Notes: generated by a model not told the origin, from the sequence alone. A stretch of 64,000 nt of DNA from Cutibacterium sp. (GCF_030525615.1 NZ_JAUNEJ010000001.1:248001-312000), one strand, 5' to 3'; shown: positions 20,215 to 30,090, counted from the stretch's first letter. Translations and numbers: made by a program.

Positions 20215-20523
20215 GTGTACGCGATTGTGCGTAGTGGCGGCCGCCAGCACAAGGTGGCAGTGGGTGACGTCGTCGAGATTGACAGGGTCGCCGACGAAGC
20301 GGGCAGCAGTATCGAGCTGACTCCGCTCCTCGTGGTTGATGGCAAGTCCGTCACCTCCGATAAGGACGCGCTCGGAAAGGTCAAGGTCACCGCTGAGGTT
20401 CTCGGCGAGACCAAGGGCCCGAAGATCCGCATCCTCAAGTACAAGAACAAGACCGGCTACAAGAAGCGCCAGGGGCACCGTCAGAAGTACACCCAGGTCA
20501 AGGTCACCGGAATCGAAGGCTGA
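20215..20523 (+). CDS. rplU: 50S ribosomal protein L21
   Basis: A 102-residue L21. It starts [20 protein letters not shown] and ends with the family RNA-binding tail [21 protein letters not shown]. The GTG at 20215 is the family start; the longer frame beginning at 20167 would run through the leader hairpin. The SD is weak (TAGGTC). rpmA follows after 11 bases. Confidence 0.97.
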   Translation: MYAIVRSGGRQHKVAVGDVVEIDRVADEAGSSIELTPLLVVDGKSVTSDKDALGKVKVTAEVLGETKGPKIRILKYKNKTGYKKRQGHRQKYTQVKVTGIEG

Positions 20524-20534
20524 GGTAGACAGAC

Positions 20535-20804
20535 ATGGCACACAAGAAGGGCGCGTCTTCTTCGCGCAATGGTCGTGACTCGAACGCTCAGCGTCTTGGC
20601 GTGAAGCGTTTCGGCGGTCAGCTGGTCAATGCTGGCGAGATCATCGTTCGTCAGCGCGGTACTCATTTTCATCCCGGCGACGGGGTTGGTCGCGGTGGCG
20701 ATGACACCCTCTTCGCTCTGCGTGCGGGCAATGTCGAGTTTGGCACCCGTCGTGGCCGCAAGGTCGTCAACGTGACCCCTGTGGAGGTCCCAGTCGAGGC
20801 CTGA
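20535..20804 (+). CDS. rpmA: 50S ribosomal protein L27
   Basis: L27 lies at the peptidyl-transferase centre. The 89-residue protein begins [20 protein letters not shown], so there is no N-terminal extension needing cleavage as in Firmicutes. The central [18 protein letters not shown] is diagnostic. The ATG at 20535 lies 11 bases after rplU with GAGGTAG as SD. A strong terminator follows, ending the rplU-rpmA unit. Confidence 0.98.
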   Translation: MAHKKGASSSRNGRDSNAQRLGVKRFGGQLVNAGEIIVRQRGTHFHPGDGVGRGGDDTLFALRAGNVEFGTRRGRKVVNVTPVEVPVEA

Positions 20805-20824
20805 ATCCCCACGGCATAGATGTT

Positions 20825-20857
20825 GGTCGGCCCCCGCCATTGAGGTGGGGGCCGACC
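20825..20857 (+). terminator. Terminator after rpmA
   Basis: Perfect 11-bp GC-rich stem (20825-20835 with 20847-20857), extendable inward; no T-run. Confidence 0.7.
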
Positions 20858-21063
20858 TGCGTCTGGAAAGAATGCGTGAGCACAACAGAACCTTCTGTCT
20901 GCTCACGATGCAGCGTTGTCTGGAGGGGGAGTTACGACTGTCGTCAGACCCTCGCAACGACTGTGGTCGTCAGTGTGTTGGGATCACTGGAAGTGACGAT
21001 ATGGCGACCTACTCTCAAAAGTTGATGGTTATTGACCCTGTCATGATGGGAGATCAGAAAACC

Positions 21064-21645
21064 ATGGACAATCGGACGCTTAGCGAGGACGAGAGGTGGC
21101 TCTATCGGATCGAGTCCGGGTCGGACGCGCCAACCCTGGTGTCGACGGGGTCGCTACCGAAGATCACCGCACCGATTCGTCCTTCTCGTCGTGCTGCTCA
21201 TGCTCACACACCTCAGCACCACGGGCAGAAGGCGGAGCCTCGACAGCGCTGGCCACGGCTATATGAGGTGGCTGCTGGCGCGTGCGCCTCGGCGGTCGCG
21301 ACCGGAGTCGTGGGAGGCCTGGGAATCGGCGGAACGATGATTGGCGCTGCTGTCACCAGTCTCGTCATTGCCCTGGGAGGCGCCGTCTTCACGCGGTGGT
21401 TTTCCCGAACCCATAACAGTGTGTCCGGGGCCCGTCAGCGACGAGGGATGTGGACTCGGATGGTCACAGTGGCTCTCGTCGTGAGCGTGCTTACCGTTGT
21501 CGTCGGAGTGCTGTGGTTGGCACCCTCAGCAGGCCAAGAAGTCGGATCGTGGGTACATCGGGCCACTGGCTCGCTGCAGCAGTGGCAGGAATCAGCGCAA
21601 CGCGCCTGGCCATACCTCAAAGCTGCCTGGCACGCCCTGAGGTGA
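21064..21645 (+). CDS. Hypothetical protein with two membrane segments
   Basis: A 193-residue protein not recognised as a named family. The N-terminal 70 residues are polar (DNRTLSEDERWLYRIES, then a basic stretch). Two hydrophobic segments follow: a Gly/Ala-rich one (VGGLGIGGTMIGAAVTSLVI) and VTVALVVSVLTVVVGVLWL. A short amphipathic C terminus has several tryptophans. ATG 21064 is preceded by GGGAG about 11 bases upstream; ATG 21001 or 21043 in frame are alternatives. It stands alone between two terminators. A membrane location is the only supportable inference. Confidence 0.6.
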   Translation: MDNRTLSEDERWLYRIESGSDAPTLVSTGSLPKITAPIRPSRRAAHAHTPQHHGQKAEPRQRWPRLYEVAAGACASAVATGVVGGLGIGGTMIGAAVTSLVIALGGAVFTRWFSRTHNSVSGARQRRGMWTRMVTVALVVSVLTVVVGVLWLAPSAGQEVGSWVHRATGSLQQWQESAQRAWPYLKAAWHALR

Positions 21646-21652
21646 CCTCCTT

Positions 21653-21684
21653 CTCACGCCCTCGTTCACTGAGGGCGTGAGTTT
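21653..21684 (+). terminator. Intrinsic terminator
   Basis: Perfect 11-bp stem (21653-21663 with 21671-21681, loop GTTCACT) followed by TTT. Confidence 0.8.
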
Positions 21685-21687
21685 GTG

Positions 21688-21748
21688 TGCACTCAGTGCA
21701 GGTTCTGCACTTGATGTAAAAACTGCACTCGGTGCATAATTAAGCAAG
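21688..21748 (+). promoter_or_regulatory. Operator array and leaderless promoter of the TetR-MFS unit
   Basis: Two 13-bp palindromes, TGCACTCAGTGCA (21688-21700) and TGCACTCGGTGCA (21724-21736), and a lone TGCACT half-site at 21706, spaced exactly 18 bases apart. A likely promoter is TTGATG (21711-21716), 18-base spacer, CATAAT (21735-21740); the GTG start lies 8 bases after the -10. The second palindrome overlaps the spacer and -10, so binding would block transcription. Confidence 0.7.
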
Positions 21749-22359
21749 TGACTTCACCAACAGCAATCCGCACTCAAGGCGTCATTCGCCGTGCCGCGAT
21801 GGAATTGGCGGTTGAGAAGCCGGTGGACGAGGTCACGGTCGACGACATCGCTCAACGTGCCGGAGTGTCGCGACGCACCGTGTTCAATCATTTTCCGTCC
21901 AAGTACGACGTCTACCTGCCTCCAGTGGTCGCCTACCCGAAGGAGGCCCTCGAGGCTTTTGCGACAGACACCTCGACCTCGCTGGCCGACGCCATTGGCA
22001 CTCTGCTTGATGCCAGATGGCAGAACTCCGATGTCAGCCTTGACGATTTGCGCGAACTCATGAGGATCAACGGGGAGAGCACCGAGCTTCGGATGGCCCT
22101 CAAGGAAAACGTTGAATGCGAACGTGCCGCCCTTACCACGGCCGCAGCTCGCCGACTGGACCGCTCTGAGGACTCTCTGGAAGTCGTTGCTCTCGTGGGC
22201 ACCATCCAGGCCATAGAACGCTCCGCGTTCCAGGCGGTGATGGTTCACGTCGGGGCGAGTTCTGCCGAGGTAGTCACCACCCTTGACCGTCTTATTGAGG
22301 TCTGGATCAAGCTGTGCGCTGTATTGGCTGGTTACCCGGTGCCAGCTTCGGACCCATGA
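21748..22359 (+). CDS. TetR-family transcriptional regulator
   Basis: A 203-residue TetR repressor. The N-terminal HTH is clear: AAMELAVEKPVDEVTVDDIA, then QRAGVSRRTVFNHFPSKYD. The C-terminal ligand domain is divergent, as usual. The GTG at 21748 appears to be at the transcription start, within an array of TGCACT repeats, so autorepression is likely. An MFS drug-type exporter gene follows after 66 bases on the same strand, so it is very probably the regulated target, with an exported compound as inducer. The ligand cannot be predicted. Confidence 0.88.
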   Translation: MTSPTAIRTQGVIRRAAMELAVEKPVDEVTVDDIAQRAGVSRRTVFNHFPSKYDVYLPPVVAYPKEALEAFATDTSTSLADAIGTLLDARWQNSDVSLDDLRELMRINGESTELRMALKENVECERAALTTAAARRLDRSEDSLEVVALVGTIQAIERSAFQAVMVHVGASSAEVVTTLDRLIEVWIKLCAVLAGYPVPASDP

Positions 22360-22425
22360 TCCGGCTACTGACAATTCATGACCTGCGCGGCAACGCGCTC
22401 CCGTTCAACAACAGAAAGCTGCTAT

Positions 22426-24207
22426 ATGACCGCAACCGCTGCCTCTCCCGAGATCGTCAAATTCAAGCCAGACCGCCGGTTCTGGGTTGTCTACGTCTGT
22501 CTCATGCTGGTGATGTTCCTGTCGTCTCTGTATCAGACGATTGTTGCCACTGCGCTTCCGACCATCGTCGGTGAGTTGTCCGGCGTACAGCACATGGCCT
22601 GGGTCATCACCGCGTACACCCTGGCTGTCACCGTGGGTATGCCCCTTTATGGCAGGCTTTCTGACCTCATCGGTCGAAAGGCCCTCTACCTCACCGCTAT
22701 TGGTCTGTTTCTGCTGGGGTCTGCCCTGTGTGGCACTGCTGGCACCATGATTACCTTCATCCTCTTCCGCTTCATACAGGGCCTGGGCGGCGGTGGCCTC
22801 ATCATCTTGTCCCAGGCCATCACCGGTGACATCATCCCGCCGCGCGTTCGTGCCGTCTACATGTCTCCGATGGGCGCGTTGTTCGGGGTCTCGTCGGTGC
22901 TTGGCCCGCTGCTGGGCGGTTGGGTCACCGATTCGATTTCGTGGCGCTGGGTGTTCTGGATCGCGTTGCCTCTAGGTATCGCGGCGTGGGTTGCCTGCTT
23001 CTTTGCTCTCAAGCTGCCCAAGCATGAGCTGACGACGAAGATCGATTGGCTTGGCCTCGCGCTGATGGATATCGGTGCCGTGGCCATCGTGCTGCTGGCT
23101 ACCTGGGGCGGTTCCCAGTACGACTGGCTGTCCTGGCAGATCATCAGCCTGGGGGTTGTGGCCGTCTTGGCGTGGGGCCTGCTACCCGTCGTGGAGCGTC
23201 GGGTCCAAGACCCGGTCCTGCCGCTGGAGCTGTTCCGCAACCGCACCTTCATCGTCACGACGATCATCGGCATGCTCGCTATGGGTGCCATGTTCGGTAT
23301 GTTGGCCTATCTGCCGACATATGTTCAGATGACCTATGGCTATTCCGCGACGGTATCCGGTCTGCTGCTTATCCCGATGACCATCGGTATGTTGTTATCC
23401 TCGACAATCATCGGTTTTCTAACCTCGAAGATCGGCCGCTACCGTATGTTCATCATCGCCGGCCCGATCATTGTGGCCGTCGCCATGGTGATGATGTCAG
23501 CCCTGAACCAGAACTCCTCGGTGGTGTGGGTCATGGTCGACACCTTCATTCTTGGTATAGGCATGGGTATGTTCATGCAGCTGCTTGTTATGGCAGTGCA
23601 GAATGACGTGCGCCCGACCTTGCTGGGAACGGCTACCAGCCACAACAACTTCTTCCGGCAAATCGGAGTGTGCCTGGGTTCCTCCCTCCTTGGTGTGGCT
23701 TTCACCACGCGGCTGAGCAACCGGGTCACCGACCTGTTCACCTCCCTGGCCACCAGCAAGGACCCGGTCGTTCTCAAGATGCTGGGTTCGATGAGTTCAC
23801 AAGGCGACGCTTCGGCCTCCCTGACGCCGGGTGCTGTCAGCCAGATGCCTGATGTGATCCGAGAGGGGATCGTCCAGGCTTATGTCCACTCTCTGACCCC
23901 GTTGTTCCTGTGGATGGCACCGATCGTTGCGGTAGCCGGCTTGCTGGCCTTCCTACTTAAGGACGTGCCGCTGTCCCAGCAGACGGGTATTCAGATGCGC
24001 GCCGCATCCGAAACTACCCAGACGGTTCCGGCAGCCTCCGGGGAGGCTGAGGAGATGTCGTCTGAGGATACTCACGCGGAGGACGCCAAGAAAGAGGACG
24101 CCGAGAAAGAGGACGCTGACAAGCCGCGACACACTACAAATGCCGCGAAACCTGAGGCTGCCCCGCCACGTCGAGCCGCTGGACCGCAACAACCGGCCCA
24201 GGCCTGA
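22426..24207 (+). CDS. MFS multidrug efflux transporter (DHA2, 14-TM type)
   Basis: A 593-residue drug:H+ antiporter of the EmrB/QacA type. Motif A is GRLSDLIGRKALY, and the antiporter motif C region is GALFGVSSVLGPLLGG. Fourteen hydrophobic segments are expected to residue 525 or so. An unusual polar tail of about 60 residues follows, with Asp/Glu/Lys repeats (EDAKKEDAEKEDADKP) and Pro/Ala, likely cytoplasmic and disordered. ATG 22426 begins at the normal family N terminus; SD is weak. Regulation by the upstream TetR is inferred from adjacency. Confidence 0.88.
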   Translation: MTATAASPEIVKFKPDRRFWVVYVCLMLVMFLSSLYQTIVATALPTIVGELSGVQHMAWVITAYTLAVTVGMPLYGRLSDLIGRKALYLTAIGLFLLGSALCGTAGTMITFILFRFIQGLGGGGLIILSQAITGDIIPPRVRAVYMSPMGALFGVSSVLGPLLGGWVTDSISWRWVFWIALPLGIAAWVACFFALKLPKHELTTKIDWLGLALMDIGAVAIVLLATWGGSQYDWLSWQIISLGVVAVLAWGLLPVVERRVQDPVLPLELFRNRTFIVTTIIGMLAMGAMFGMLAYLPTYVQMTYGYSATVSGLLLIPMTIGMLLSSTIIGFLTSKIGRYRMFIIAGPIIVAVAMVMMSALNQNSSVVWVMVDTFILGIGMGMFMQLLVMAVQNDVRPTLLGTATSHNNFFRQIGVCLGSSLLGVAFTTRLSNRVTDLFTSLATSKDPVVLKMLGSMSSQGDASASLTPGAVSQMPDVIREGIVQAYVHSLTPLFLWMAPIVAVAGLLAFLLKDVPLSQQTGIQMRAASETTQTVPAASGEAEEMSSEDTHAEDAKKEDAEKEDADKPRHTTNAAKPEAAPPRRAAGPQQPAQA

Positions 24208-24213
24208 CAGGGT

Positions 24214-24246
24214 GAGACGCGCTACCTGAACGGGGTGGCGCGTCTC
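24214..24246 (+). terminator. Hairpin terminator before obg
   Basis: 9-bp perfect stem (24214-24222 with 24238-24246) right after the efflux gene; no T-run. Confidence 0.6.
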
Positions 24247-24252
24247 GGCGTC

Positions 24253-24258
24253 TAAACT
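24253..24258 (+). promoter_or_regulatory. Probable -10 of the obg-proB promoter
   Basis: TAAACT 50 bases before the obg ATG; the same hexamer occurs before leuS. No clear -35. Confidence 0.4.
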
Positions 24259-24307
24259 TGTGATCCCGTGGATCAGAGGGTCCGACCCCATCTTTGAGGA
24301 GCAGAAC

Positions 24308-25825
24308 ATGGCCATCCCGTCCTTCGTGGACCGCGCGACGCTGACCGCCGTGGCGGGCAAGGGGGGACACGGCTGCGCCTCCGTCAAGCGGGAAAAGTTC
24401 AAGCCGTTGGGTGGGCCTGATGGTGGCAATGGCGGTCATGGAGGGTCGGTGATCCTGCGCGTTGATCCCCAGGTGACGACACTCGTTGACTATCACTGGC
24501 AGTCCACTCGCAAAGCCACCAACGGTGAACCCGGACGCGGCGACAATCAAACCGGGGCGAATGGGGCCGACATCATTCTGGGTGTTCCAGATGGCACGGT
24601 CGTTTCTGACGCCAACTCCGGCGAGCTGCTCGGAGACCTCGTTGGGGTGGGAGCCGAGCTGGTTATCGCTGCCGGCGGCCGTGGTGGTTTGGGAAATGCC
24701 GCGCTGGCTAACTCGGCGCGGAAAGCTCCTGGTTTTGCCCTACTCGGCGAGGCTGGCGAGGAGCGCAAAGTTGTGCTCGAACTCAAAGTTGTCGCTGACA
24801 TCGGTCTGGTGGGATTCCCCTCCGCCGGGAAGTCCAGCCTCATCGCTGCGATTTCGAGGGCCAAGCCGAAGATCGCCGATTACCCTTTCACCACCCTGGT
24901 GCCGAACCTGGGCGTGGTCGTCGCGGGGGAGACGACGTACACCGTTGCAGATGTGCCCGGCCTCATTCCCGGAGCCTCTCTAGGTAAAGGTCTCGGCTTC
25001 GATTTCCTGCGTCACATCGAGCGTTGTCGAGCCATCGTCCATGTCATCGACTGCGCCACCTACGAGCCGGGCCGAGACCCGCTCACTGATCTCGACGTCA
25101 TTGAGGGGGAGCTGACTGCCCATGGCGGCCTGGAAGATCGTCCGCGTCTGGTAGTGCTCAACAAGGTTGATGTACCAGACGCCGCCGACCTGGCCGATAT
25201 CGTCTTTGACGACGTTGCCAAGCGTGGCTGGCCGGTCTTCCGTGTGTCGACCAAGTCGGGGGAGGGGCTCAATTCTCTCAAGTTCGCCATGGCCGACCTG
25301 GTTGAGAAGGCTCGCGGACGTGAGCCTGAGCCTGAACCGGAGCGCATTGTCATTCGACCGAAGCCCAAGAACGAGGGTCCAGCCTTCTCCATCAAACGTC
25401 AGGGAGACGGCGAGGGTGGCTTCTTGTGGCGCGTGACCGGAGACAAACCGACTCGTTGGGTCGCCCAGACCGACTTCAACAACCCCGAAGCCGTCGGATA
25501 CCTCTCGGATCGCCTCAATCGTCTCGGTGTTGAGGAGGAATTGCTGGCCATGGGCGCCATTGCAGGTGACGCCGTTGCTGTCGGTGGTGAGGACGCCGTC
25601 ATCTTCGACTTCGCCCCGCAGATTGAATCCGGTGCCGAGCTGTTGTCTCGTCGCGGGGAGGATCAACGCCTGGAGACCGAGCGGCCTTCAGCCACCCGTC
25701 GCCGCGAGATGGATCGCCAATACCATCAAGCCCGCGAGAAGTACGGCCAGGTCGGCCGAGATCCGCGAGGAGAGTCGTGGCGTGCCCGTGCCGCCGAGGA
25801 GGAGTGGTTCGAGAGCCGTGACTGA
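24308..25825 (+). CDS. obg: GTPase Obg (CgtA)
   Basis: Essential GTPase linked to 50S maturation and stress signalling. The 505-residue protein has the glycine-rich Obg domain ([29 protein letters not shown]), the G domain with [21 protein letters not shown] and NKVD, and the C-terminal OCT domain found in actinobacteria and Firmicutes. A charged tail with many Arg and Glu follows. ATG 24308 has GAGGAG about 8 bases upstream. The end overlaps the proB GTG by 8 bases. Confidence 0.97.
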   Translation: MAIPSFVDRATLTAVAGKGGHGCASVKREKFKPLGGPDGGNGGHGGSVILRVDPQVTTLVDYHWQSTRKATNGEPGRGDNQTGANGADIILGVPDGTVVSDANSGELLGDLVGVGAELVIAAGGRGGLGNAALANSARKAPGFALLGEAGEERKVVLELKVVADIGLVGFPSAGKSSLIAAISRAKPKIADYPFTTLVPNLGVVVAGETTYTVADVPGLIPGASLGKGLGFDFLRHIERCRAIVHVIDCATYEPGRDPLTDLDVIEGELTAHGGLEDRPRLVVLNKVDVPDAADLADIVFDDVAKRGWPVFRVSTKSGEGLNSLKFAMADLVEKARGREPEPEPERIVIRPKPKNEGPAFSIKRQGDGEGGFLWRVTGDKPTRWVAQTDFNNPEAVGYLSDRLNRLGVEEELLAMGAIAGDAVAVGGEDAVIFDFAPQIESGAELLSRRGEDQRLETERPSATRRREMDRQYHQAREKYGQVGRDPRGESWRARAAEEEWFESRD

Positions 25826-26945
25826 TGAGCGTCGAGCCATTTCCGAGGCCAGCATTATCGTTGTCAAGGTCGGGTCGTCCTCGCTGACCTTGCCCGGGGG
25901 AGGGATCGATGTCCGTCGCGTCGATGAGTTCGTCGACGTGCTCAGCGAGGGGGCAGCCGACGGTAAACGTGTTGTTTTGGTCAGCTCGGGGGCGATTGCG
26001 ACCGGTTTTCCTGCGATGGGTATGACCCACCGCCCACGAACCTTGGCTGGCAAGCAGGCGGCAGCTTCGGTCGGACAAGGCATTTTGCTGGCGCACTACA
26101 CATCGCGGTTTGCCAGCCACGGGCTGCGGGTGGGGCAGGTGCTGTTGACCGTCAATGATCTGGTCCGCCCCACCTCATATCGCAATGCGTGGTCCACCCT
26201 CGACACGCTGCTTGGGTTGGGAGTCGTGCCGATCGTCAATGAGAACGACACTGTTGCCACCGGGGAAATTAAGTTCGGCGACAATGACCGACTTGCCGCC
26301 CTCGTGGCTGAGTTGGTGCGGGCCCAGGCCTTGATGTTGTTGTCCGATGTCGATGCCCTTTACACCGCCCACCCGGATTCCCCGGACGCTCGACGTGTGG
26401 AGGTTGTCGAAGACATCGACGCTTTGCATGTCGACACTCACAAGGCCGGGTCTGGGGTCGGTACTGGTGGCATGACGACGAAGCTTGAAGCCGCGCGGAT
26501 AGCCACCTGCGCCGGAATTCCGGTAGTGCTCGCGTCGGCTGCAGATGCCCGAGCTGCCTTGGGCGGGGCTGCCGTCGGTACATTCTTCCGCCCGACAGCT
26601 ACGCGACGGTCCCGACGACTGCTGTGGCTGGCCGACGCTGCTACTCCGCAGGGCCAGATCGTCATTGACGAGGGGGCTGTCGAAGCCCTCACAACACGCC
26701 ATTCCTCGTTGCTGGCGGTGGGCGTCACTCGGGTCCACGGAGATTTTCAGGCAGGAGATCCCGTGACGATTCTCGCCCCTGATGGCCGTGTCGTGGGCCG
26801 TGGAATTGCCCAGTTTTCTCATGACGAAGTGCGCGTCATGAGGGGACGGTCAAGTGCCTGGCTGGCCGCCGAGATGGGTCCAGCGGCCTCCCGCGAGATC
26901 ATCCATCGCGACGCGATGGTGCTGACCCGTCGCCGCAAGAAGTAA
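25818..26945 (+). CDS. proB: Glutamate 5-kinase
   Basis: First enzyme of proline synthesis, making glutamyl-5-phosphate. The 375-residue protein has the amino-acid kinase domain ([45 protein letters not shown]) and a C-terminal PUA domain ([12 protein letters not shown] to VRVMRG). The GTG at 25818 overlaps the obg 3' end by 8 bases, so it is translated from the obg mRNA. proA follows but seems to have its own start site. Confidence 0.95.
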   Translation: MTDERRAISEASIIVVKVGSSSLTLPGGGIDVRRVDEFVDVLSEGAADGKRVVLVSSGAIATGFPAMGMTHRPRTLAGKQAAASVGQGILLAHYTSRFASHGLRVGQVLLTVNDLVRPTSYRNAWSTLDTLLGLGVVPIVNENDTVATGEIKFGDNDRLAALVAELVRAQALMLLSDVDALYTAHPDSPDARRVEVVEDIDALHVDTHKAGSGVGTGGMTTKLEAARIATCAGIPVVLASAADARAALGGAAVGTFFRPTATRRSRRLLWLADAATPQGQIVIDEGAVEALTTRHSSLLAVGVTRVHGDFQAGDPVTILAPDGRVVGRGIAQFSHDEVRVMRGRSSAWLAAEMGPAASREIIHRDAMVLTRRRKK

Positions 26946-26989
26946 CTCATCGTCTGTGGTCATCATCGTGACGGTGACCACCACGCGAA

Positions 26990-27002
26990 TACTATGTGGC
27001 CA
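26990..27002 (+). promoter_or_regulatory. Probable leaderless promoter of proA
   Basis: TACTAT at 26990-26995, seven bases before the ATG at 27002; no SD. A GTG at 26996 is an alternative start two codons upstream. Confidence 0.45.
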
Positions 27003-28243
27003 TGAGTTCGCGAGTCATGGAACAGGCCACAGCTGCCAGATCTGCCGTCACGGTGTTGCGTCGGTTGCGACGTACCGACAAAGACGACCTGCTGATGGCC
27101 ATGGCCGCCGGGTTGCGCGACAACCTCGCTGACATTCTTGCCGCCAACCGTGCCGACGTCGATCGCGGCCGGAAAGCGGGGATGGACGCGGCTCTTGTTG
27201 ACCGGCTGACTCTGACTCGCGAACGTGTCGAGGCAATGGCAGCCGGCCTGGAAGATGTTGCCCGTCTCGACGACCCCGTCGGTGAGGTCGTGCGTGGTTG
27301 GCACACTCCGCTGGGAGTCAAGATCGAGCAGGTTCGGGTGCCGATTGGCGTCATCGGGATCATCTATGAGGCTCGTCCGAATGTCACCTCTGACGCCGCT
27401 GGTATCTGCCTCAAGTCTGGCAATGCCTGTCTGCTGCGAGGGTCCTCGTCGGCCCTGGAGTCCAACCGGGCCGTCATCTCGTCGATGCGCTCCCGGTTGC
27501 CTGAGGACGTTCGCGAAGCAGTGCAGCTCGTGGAGGGTGGCCACGAGGTCACCGACGAGTTGATGGCTGCGCGCGGATATGTCGACTTGCTCATTCCGCG
27601 CGGTGGAGCTGGGCTGATTAACGCCGTCGTTTCCGGGGCAAAGGTGCCCGTCATCCAGACCGGAACTGGTAATTGCCATCTCGTCATCGATGTCAGTGCC
27701 GATGTGGAGATGGCAATCAGGATTGCCGTCAACGCCAAAACCCAGCGTCCGAGCGTGTGCAATGCCATCGAGACGGTGCTGGTACATCGGGGAATCGCCG
27801 ATACTGCGGTGCCGCTGCTGGTCGACGCCATGAGTGATCGCGGAGTGACGGTGCATGGCGACGAGGACAGTATCCGGCTCGATCCTCGCATCGTTCCGGC
27901 GGCCCCCGACGAGTATGACAACGAATACCTGTCCCTGGATCTAGCGCTGCGTATCGTCGATGACGTGGAGGAGGCCGTCGACCACATCGCCAAGCACGGT
28001 TCGGGCCACTCTGAGACCATCGTCACCCGCTCGATCGCCTCCCAAGAATTCTTCACCTCAAGCGTTGACGCTGCGGCGGTCTTGGTGAATTGCTCTAGTC
28101 GATTCGTCGACGGCGGCGAGTTCGGGTTTGGTGCCGAGATCGGTATTTCCACCCAGAAACTTCACGCTCGCGGACCGATGGGTTTGCGCGAGATGACGAC
28201 GACGACTTATGTACTGCGAGGGGACGGCCAGACCCGTCCTTGA
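27002..28243 (+). CDS. proA: Gamma-glutamyl phosphate reductase
   Basis: Second enzyme of proline synthesis, an aldehyde-dehydrogenase-fold NADPH reductase of 413 residues. Landmarks are [42 protein letters not shown] and the catalytic cysteine in [14 protein letters not shown]; the C terminus has [19 protein letters not shown]. Start ATG 27002 is chosen from the upstream TACTAT. It lies 56 bases after proB. Confidence 0.96.
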   Translation: MSSRVMEQATAARSAVTVLRRLRRTDKDDLLMAMAAGLRDNLADILAANRADVDRGRKAGMDAALVDRLTLTRERVEAMAAGLEDVARLDDPVGEVVRGWHTPLGVKIEQVRVPIGVIGIIYEARPNVTSDAAGICLKSGNACLLRGSSSALESNRAVISSMRSRLPEDVREAVQLVEGGHEVTDELMAARGYVDLLIPRGGAGLINAVVSGAKVPVIQTGTGNCHLVIDVSADVEMAIRIAVNAKTQRPSVCNAIETVLVHRGIADTAVPLLVDAMSDRGVTVHGDEDSIRLDPRIVPAAPDEYDNEYLSLDLALRIVDDVEEAVDHIAKHGSGHSETIVTRSIASQEFFTSSVDAAAVLVNCSSRFVDGGEFGFGAEIGISTQKLHARGPMGLREMTTTTYVLRGDGQTRP

Positions 28244-28276
28244 TCGGTTAACAGCCGTTGTTGGGTGGTTGTGGGA

Positions 28277-28291
28277 TAGGCTGAGACGCCA
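28277..28291 (+). promoter_or_regulatory. Probable leaderless promoter of the small gene and nadD
   Basis: TAGGCT at 28277-28282 ends 9 bases before the ATG at 28291. The same hexamer precedes the amylosucrase gene on the other strand. Confidence 0.4.
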
Positions 28292-28413
28292 TGAGCATGG
28301 TTCCTCTTCTTATGGAGTCGTCGGCTGTAGTTGTCGGGATCTTGACGCTGCTGGTGCTGCTGATTGCGCTCGGTATTGTCCGTGGTATTGGCAAAGGTCG
28401 GCCGCATTCCTGA
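28291..28413 (+). CDS. 40-residue single-span membrane peptide upstream of nadD
   Basis: A short frame between proA and nadD: 40 residues, starting [11 protein letters not shown], then one hydrophobic segment ([19 protein letters not shown]) and a basic end [10 protein letters not shown]. The topology predicted from charges is N-out, C-in. Its TGA overlaps the nadD ATG (TGATG at 28411-28415), so the two should be coupled, and a -10 hexamer sits 9 bases before its ATG. These three signals argue for a real gene even though it is below usual length cut-offs. No function is known to me. Confidence 0.6.
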   Translation: MSMVPLLMESSAVVVGILTLLVLLIALGIVRGIGKGRPHS

Positions 28414-29078
28414 TGCCAAGCGTTGAGTTGGGGCTGGCGCGGGTCCATAACGGACGCCGTTACCGGCTCGGGGTGATGGGCGGGACCTTCGACCCCATTC
28501 ATCATGGACACCTCGTGGCAGCCTCGGAGGTTGCGGCAAGGTTCGACCTCGACGAGGTCGTCTTCGTGCCCACCGGCGTGCCCTGGCAGAAAAAGGGACG
28601 CAAAGTTTCGCAGGCCGAAGATCGGTACCTCATGACGGTCATTGCGACGGCTTCGAACCCATCGTTCTCGGTGTCGAGGGTCGACATTGACCGTCCAGGA
28701 GACACGTACACCGTCGATACGCTCAAGGATTTGCGCCGAGAGCGTGGCAGTGACGTTGACCTGTTCTTCATTACAGGTGCCGACGCGCTGAGTCACATCC
28801 TCACGTGGCGTGGGGCTGAGGAACTGTTTGATCTGGCGCATTTCATTGGGGTGTCACGTCCTGGGGTGCCGTTGGGAGCCAAGGATATTTCCCATTTGCC
28901 AGCCGAGAAGGTCACTCTTCTCGAGGTTCCAGCTATGGCTATTTCGTCGACCGATTGTCGTCAGCGGGTCGCAGAGAACATGCCGATCTGGTACCTGGTG
29001 CCTGACGGCATTGTGCAGTACATCAACAAGCGCGGCCTCTACCGCGACAACATCACGATCAATCCGGAGGATCATTGA
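28413..29078 (+). CDS. nadD: Nicotinate-nucleotide adenylyltransferase
   Basis: NAD synthesis enzyme joining nicotinate mononucleotide and ATP. The 221-residue protein has the nucleotidyltransferase signature [18 protein letters not shown] near the N terminus and [11 protein letters not shown] near the C terminus. The ATG at 28413, overlapping the stop of the small upstream gene, gives a normal N terminus ([19 protein letters not shown]); the frame is open further 5' but there it overlaps the small gene and lacks family similarity. rsfS starts on its stop codon (TTGA). Confidence 0.95.
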   Translation: MPSVELGLARVHNGRRYRLGVMGGTFDPIHHGHLVAASEVAARFDLDEVVFVPTGVPWQKKGRKVSQAEDRYLMTVIATASNPSFSVSRVDIDRPGDTYTVDTLKDLRRERGSDVDLFFITGADALSHILTWRGAEELFDLAHFIGVSRPGVPLGAKDISHLPAEKVTLLEVPAMAISSTDCRQRVAENMPIWYLVPDGIVQYINKRGLYRDNITINPEDH

Positions 29079-29461
29079 GCGCCACCGAACAGGCCATCGA
29101 GCTCGCCCGTGTGGCGGCACACGCCGCCCTCGATAAGAAGGGTTTCGACATCGTTGCTCTCGACGTTTCAGAGCACCTCGCCATTACTGACATTTTCGTC
29201 GTCGTTTCGGCAGCCAGCGAACGCCAGGTGTCGGCTGTCGTCGACGCCATTGACAAGGCTATGCACGAGCACGGGGCTCACCGCGCCCGTCGCGAGGGGG
29301 CGCGCGAGAACCGTTGGGTGCTGCTCGACTATGTGGACATCGTGGTGCACGTGCAGCATCAGGAGGAACGCCAGCTGTACTCCTTGGAGAGGCTCTGGAA
29401 GGATTGTCCGGCCATTGATGTGCAGCTGCCTGAGGAACAGCTCGACTGGGACCAGATGTGA
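29075..29461 (+). CDS. rsfS: Ribosome silencing factor RsfS
   Basis: RsfS binds L14 and blocks subunit joining in starvation. The 128-residue protein has [20 protein letters not shown] and [20 protein letters not shown], diagnostic of the family, and ends with an extended acidic tail. The TTG start at 29075 overlaps the nadD stop and its own stop overlaps the next GTG (GTGA). nadD-rsfS-phosphatase is the same order as Rv2421c-Rv2420c-Rv2419c. Confidence 0.95.
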   Translation: MSATEQAIELARVAAHAALDKKGFDIVALDVSEHLAITDIFVVVSAASERQVSAVVDAIDKAMHEHGAHRARREGARENRWVLLDYVDIVVHVQHQEERQLYSLERLWKDCPAIDVQLPEEQLDWDQM

Positions 29462-30090
29462 CGACCCGTATCGTTCTGGTTCGACACGGCGAAACGGAAT
29501 TCAACGCCGACGGACGGTTGCAAGGACAGCTGGACATTCCGCTTTCCCAGGTGGGGGTTGCTCAGGCTGAGGCGGTTGCACCGGTGATTGCTGGGATGAA
29601 TCCGGTGGCGATAGTGTCCTCACCGTTGGTGCGTGCCCGGGCGACGGCTGAGACGATTGGTCGGGCTGCCGGGGTTGAGGTCGACGTTGATGATCGGCTT
29701 AAGGAGGTCGACGTCGGTAAGTGGGCGGGGGAGACTGTTCCCGATCTGCACCGCAACGATCCTGATTACACCCGATTGATGGCTTCTGGTGAGGATTTCC
29801 GCCGCTCTGACGGCGAGACCACCGCCGAGGTTGCTCAGAGGGTTATAGGGGCTGTCAAGGACGCGGTGGATGAGCACACGAGCGAGACAGTGTGCCTGGT
29901 GTCTCACGGGTTTGCTCTGCGGGCTGCTGTGGTGTGGTTGCTCGGTGGCGGGTATCCGGAGTTTTTGCGCTTCGGCGGGCTGGGGAACTGCTCGTGGACC
30001 GTGCTGGACCGGATTGGTTCCGGTGAGGCTGACCGACGCGGGATGGATGATCGGTGGCGGCTGAGGACGTATAACGCCACTGTGATGTGA
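29458..30090 (+). CDS. gpgP: Histidine phosphatase, GpgP-like
   Basis: A 210-residue phosphoglycerate-mutase-superfamily phosphatase with the catalytic RHG motif (IVLVRHGETEFNADGRLQGQ), acidic DEEVD-type region VDVGKWAGETV, and the second histidine in CLVSHGFALRAAV. The mycobacterial gene in the same position, Rv2419c, is glucosyl-3-phosphoglycerate phosphatase; the symbol rests on that synteny, and substrate identity here is inferred. The GTG start overlaps the rsfS stop. Confidence 0.75.
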   Translation: MTTRIVLVRHGETEFNADGRLQGQLDIPLSQVGVAQAEAVAPVIAGMNPVAIVSSPLVRARATAETIGRAAGVEVDVDDRLKEVDVGKWAGETVPDLHRNDPDYTRLMASGEDFRRSDGETTAEVAQRVIGAVKDAVDEHTSETVCLVSHGFALRAAVVWLLGGGYPEFLRFGGLGNCSWTVLDRIGSGEADRRGMDDRWRLRTYNATVM

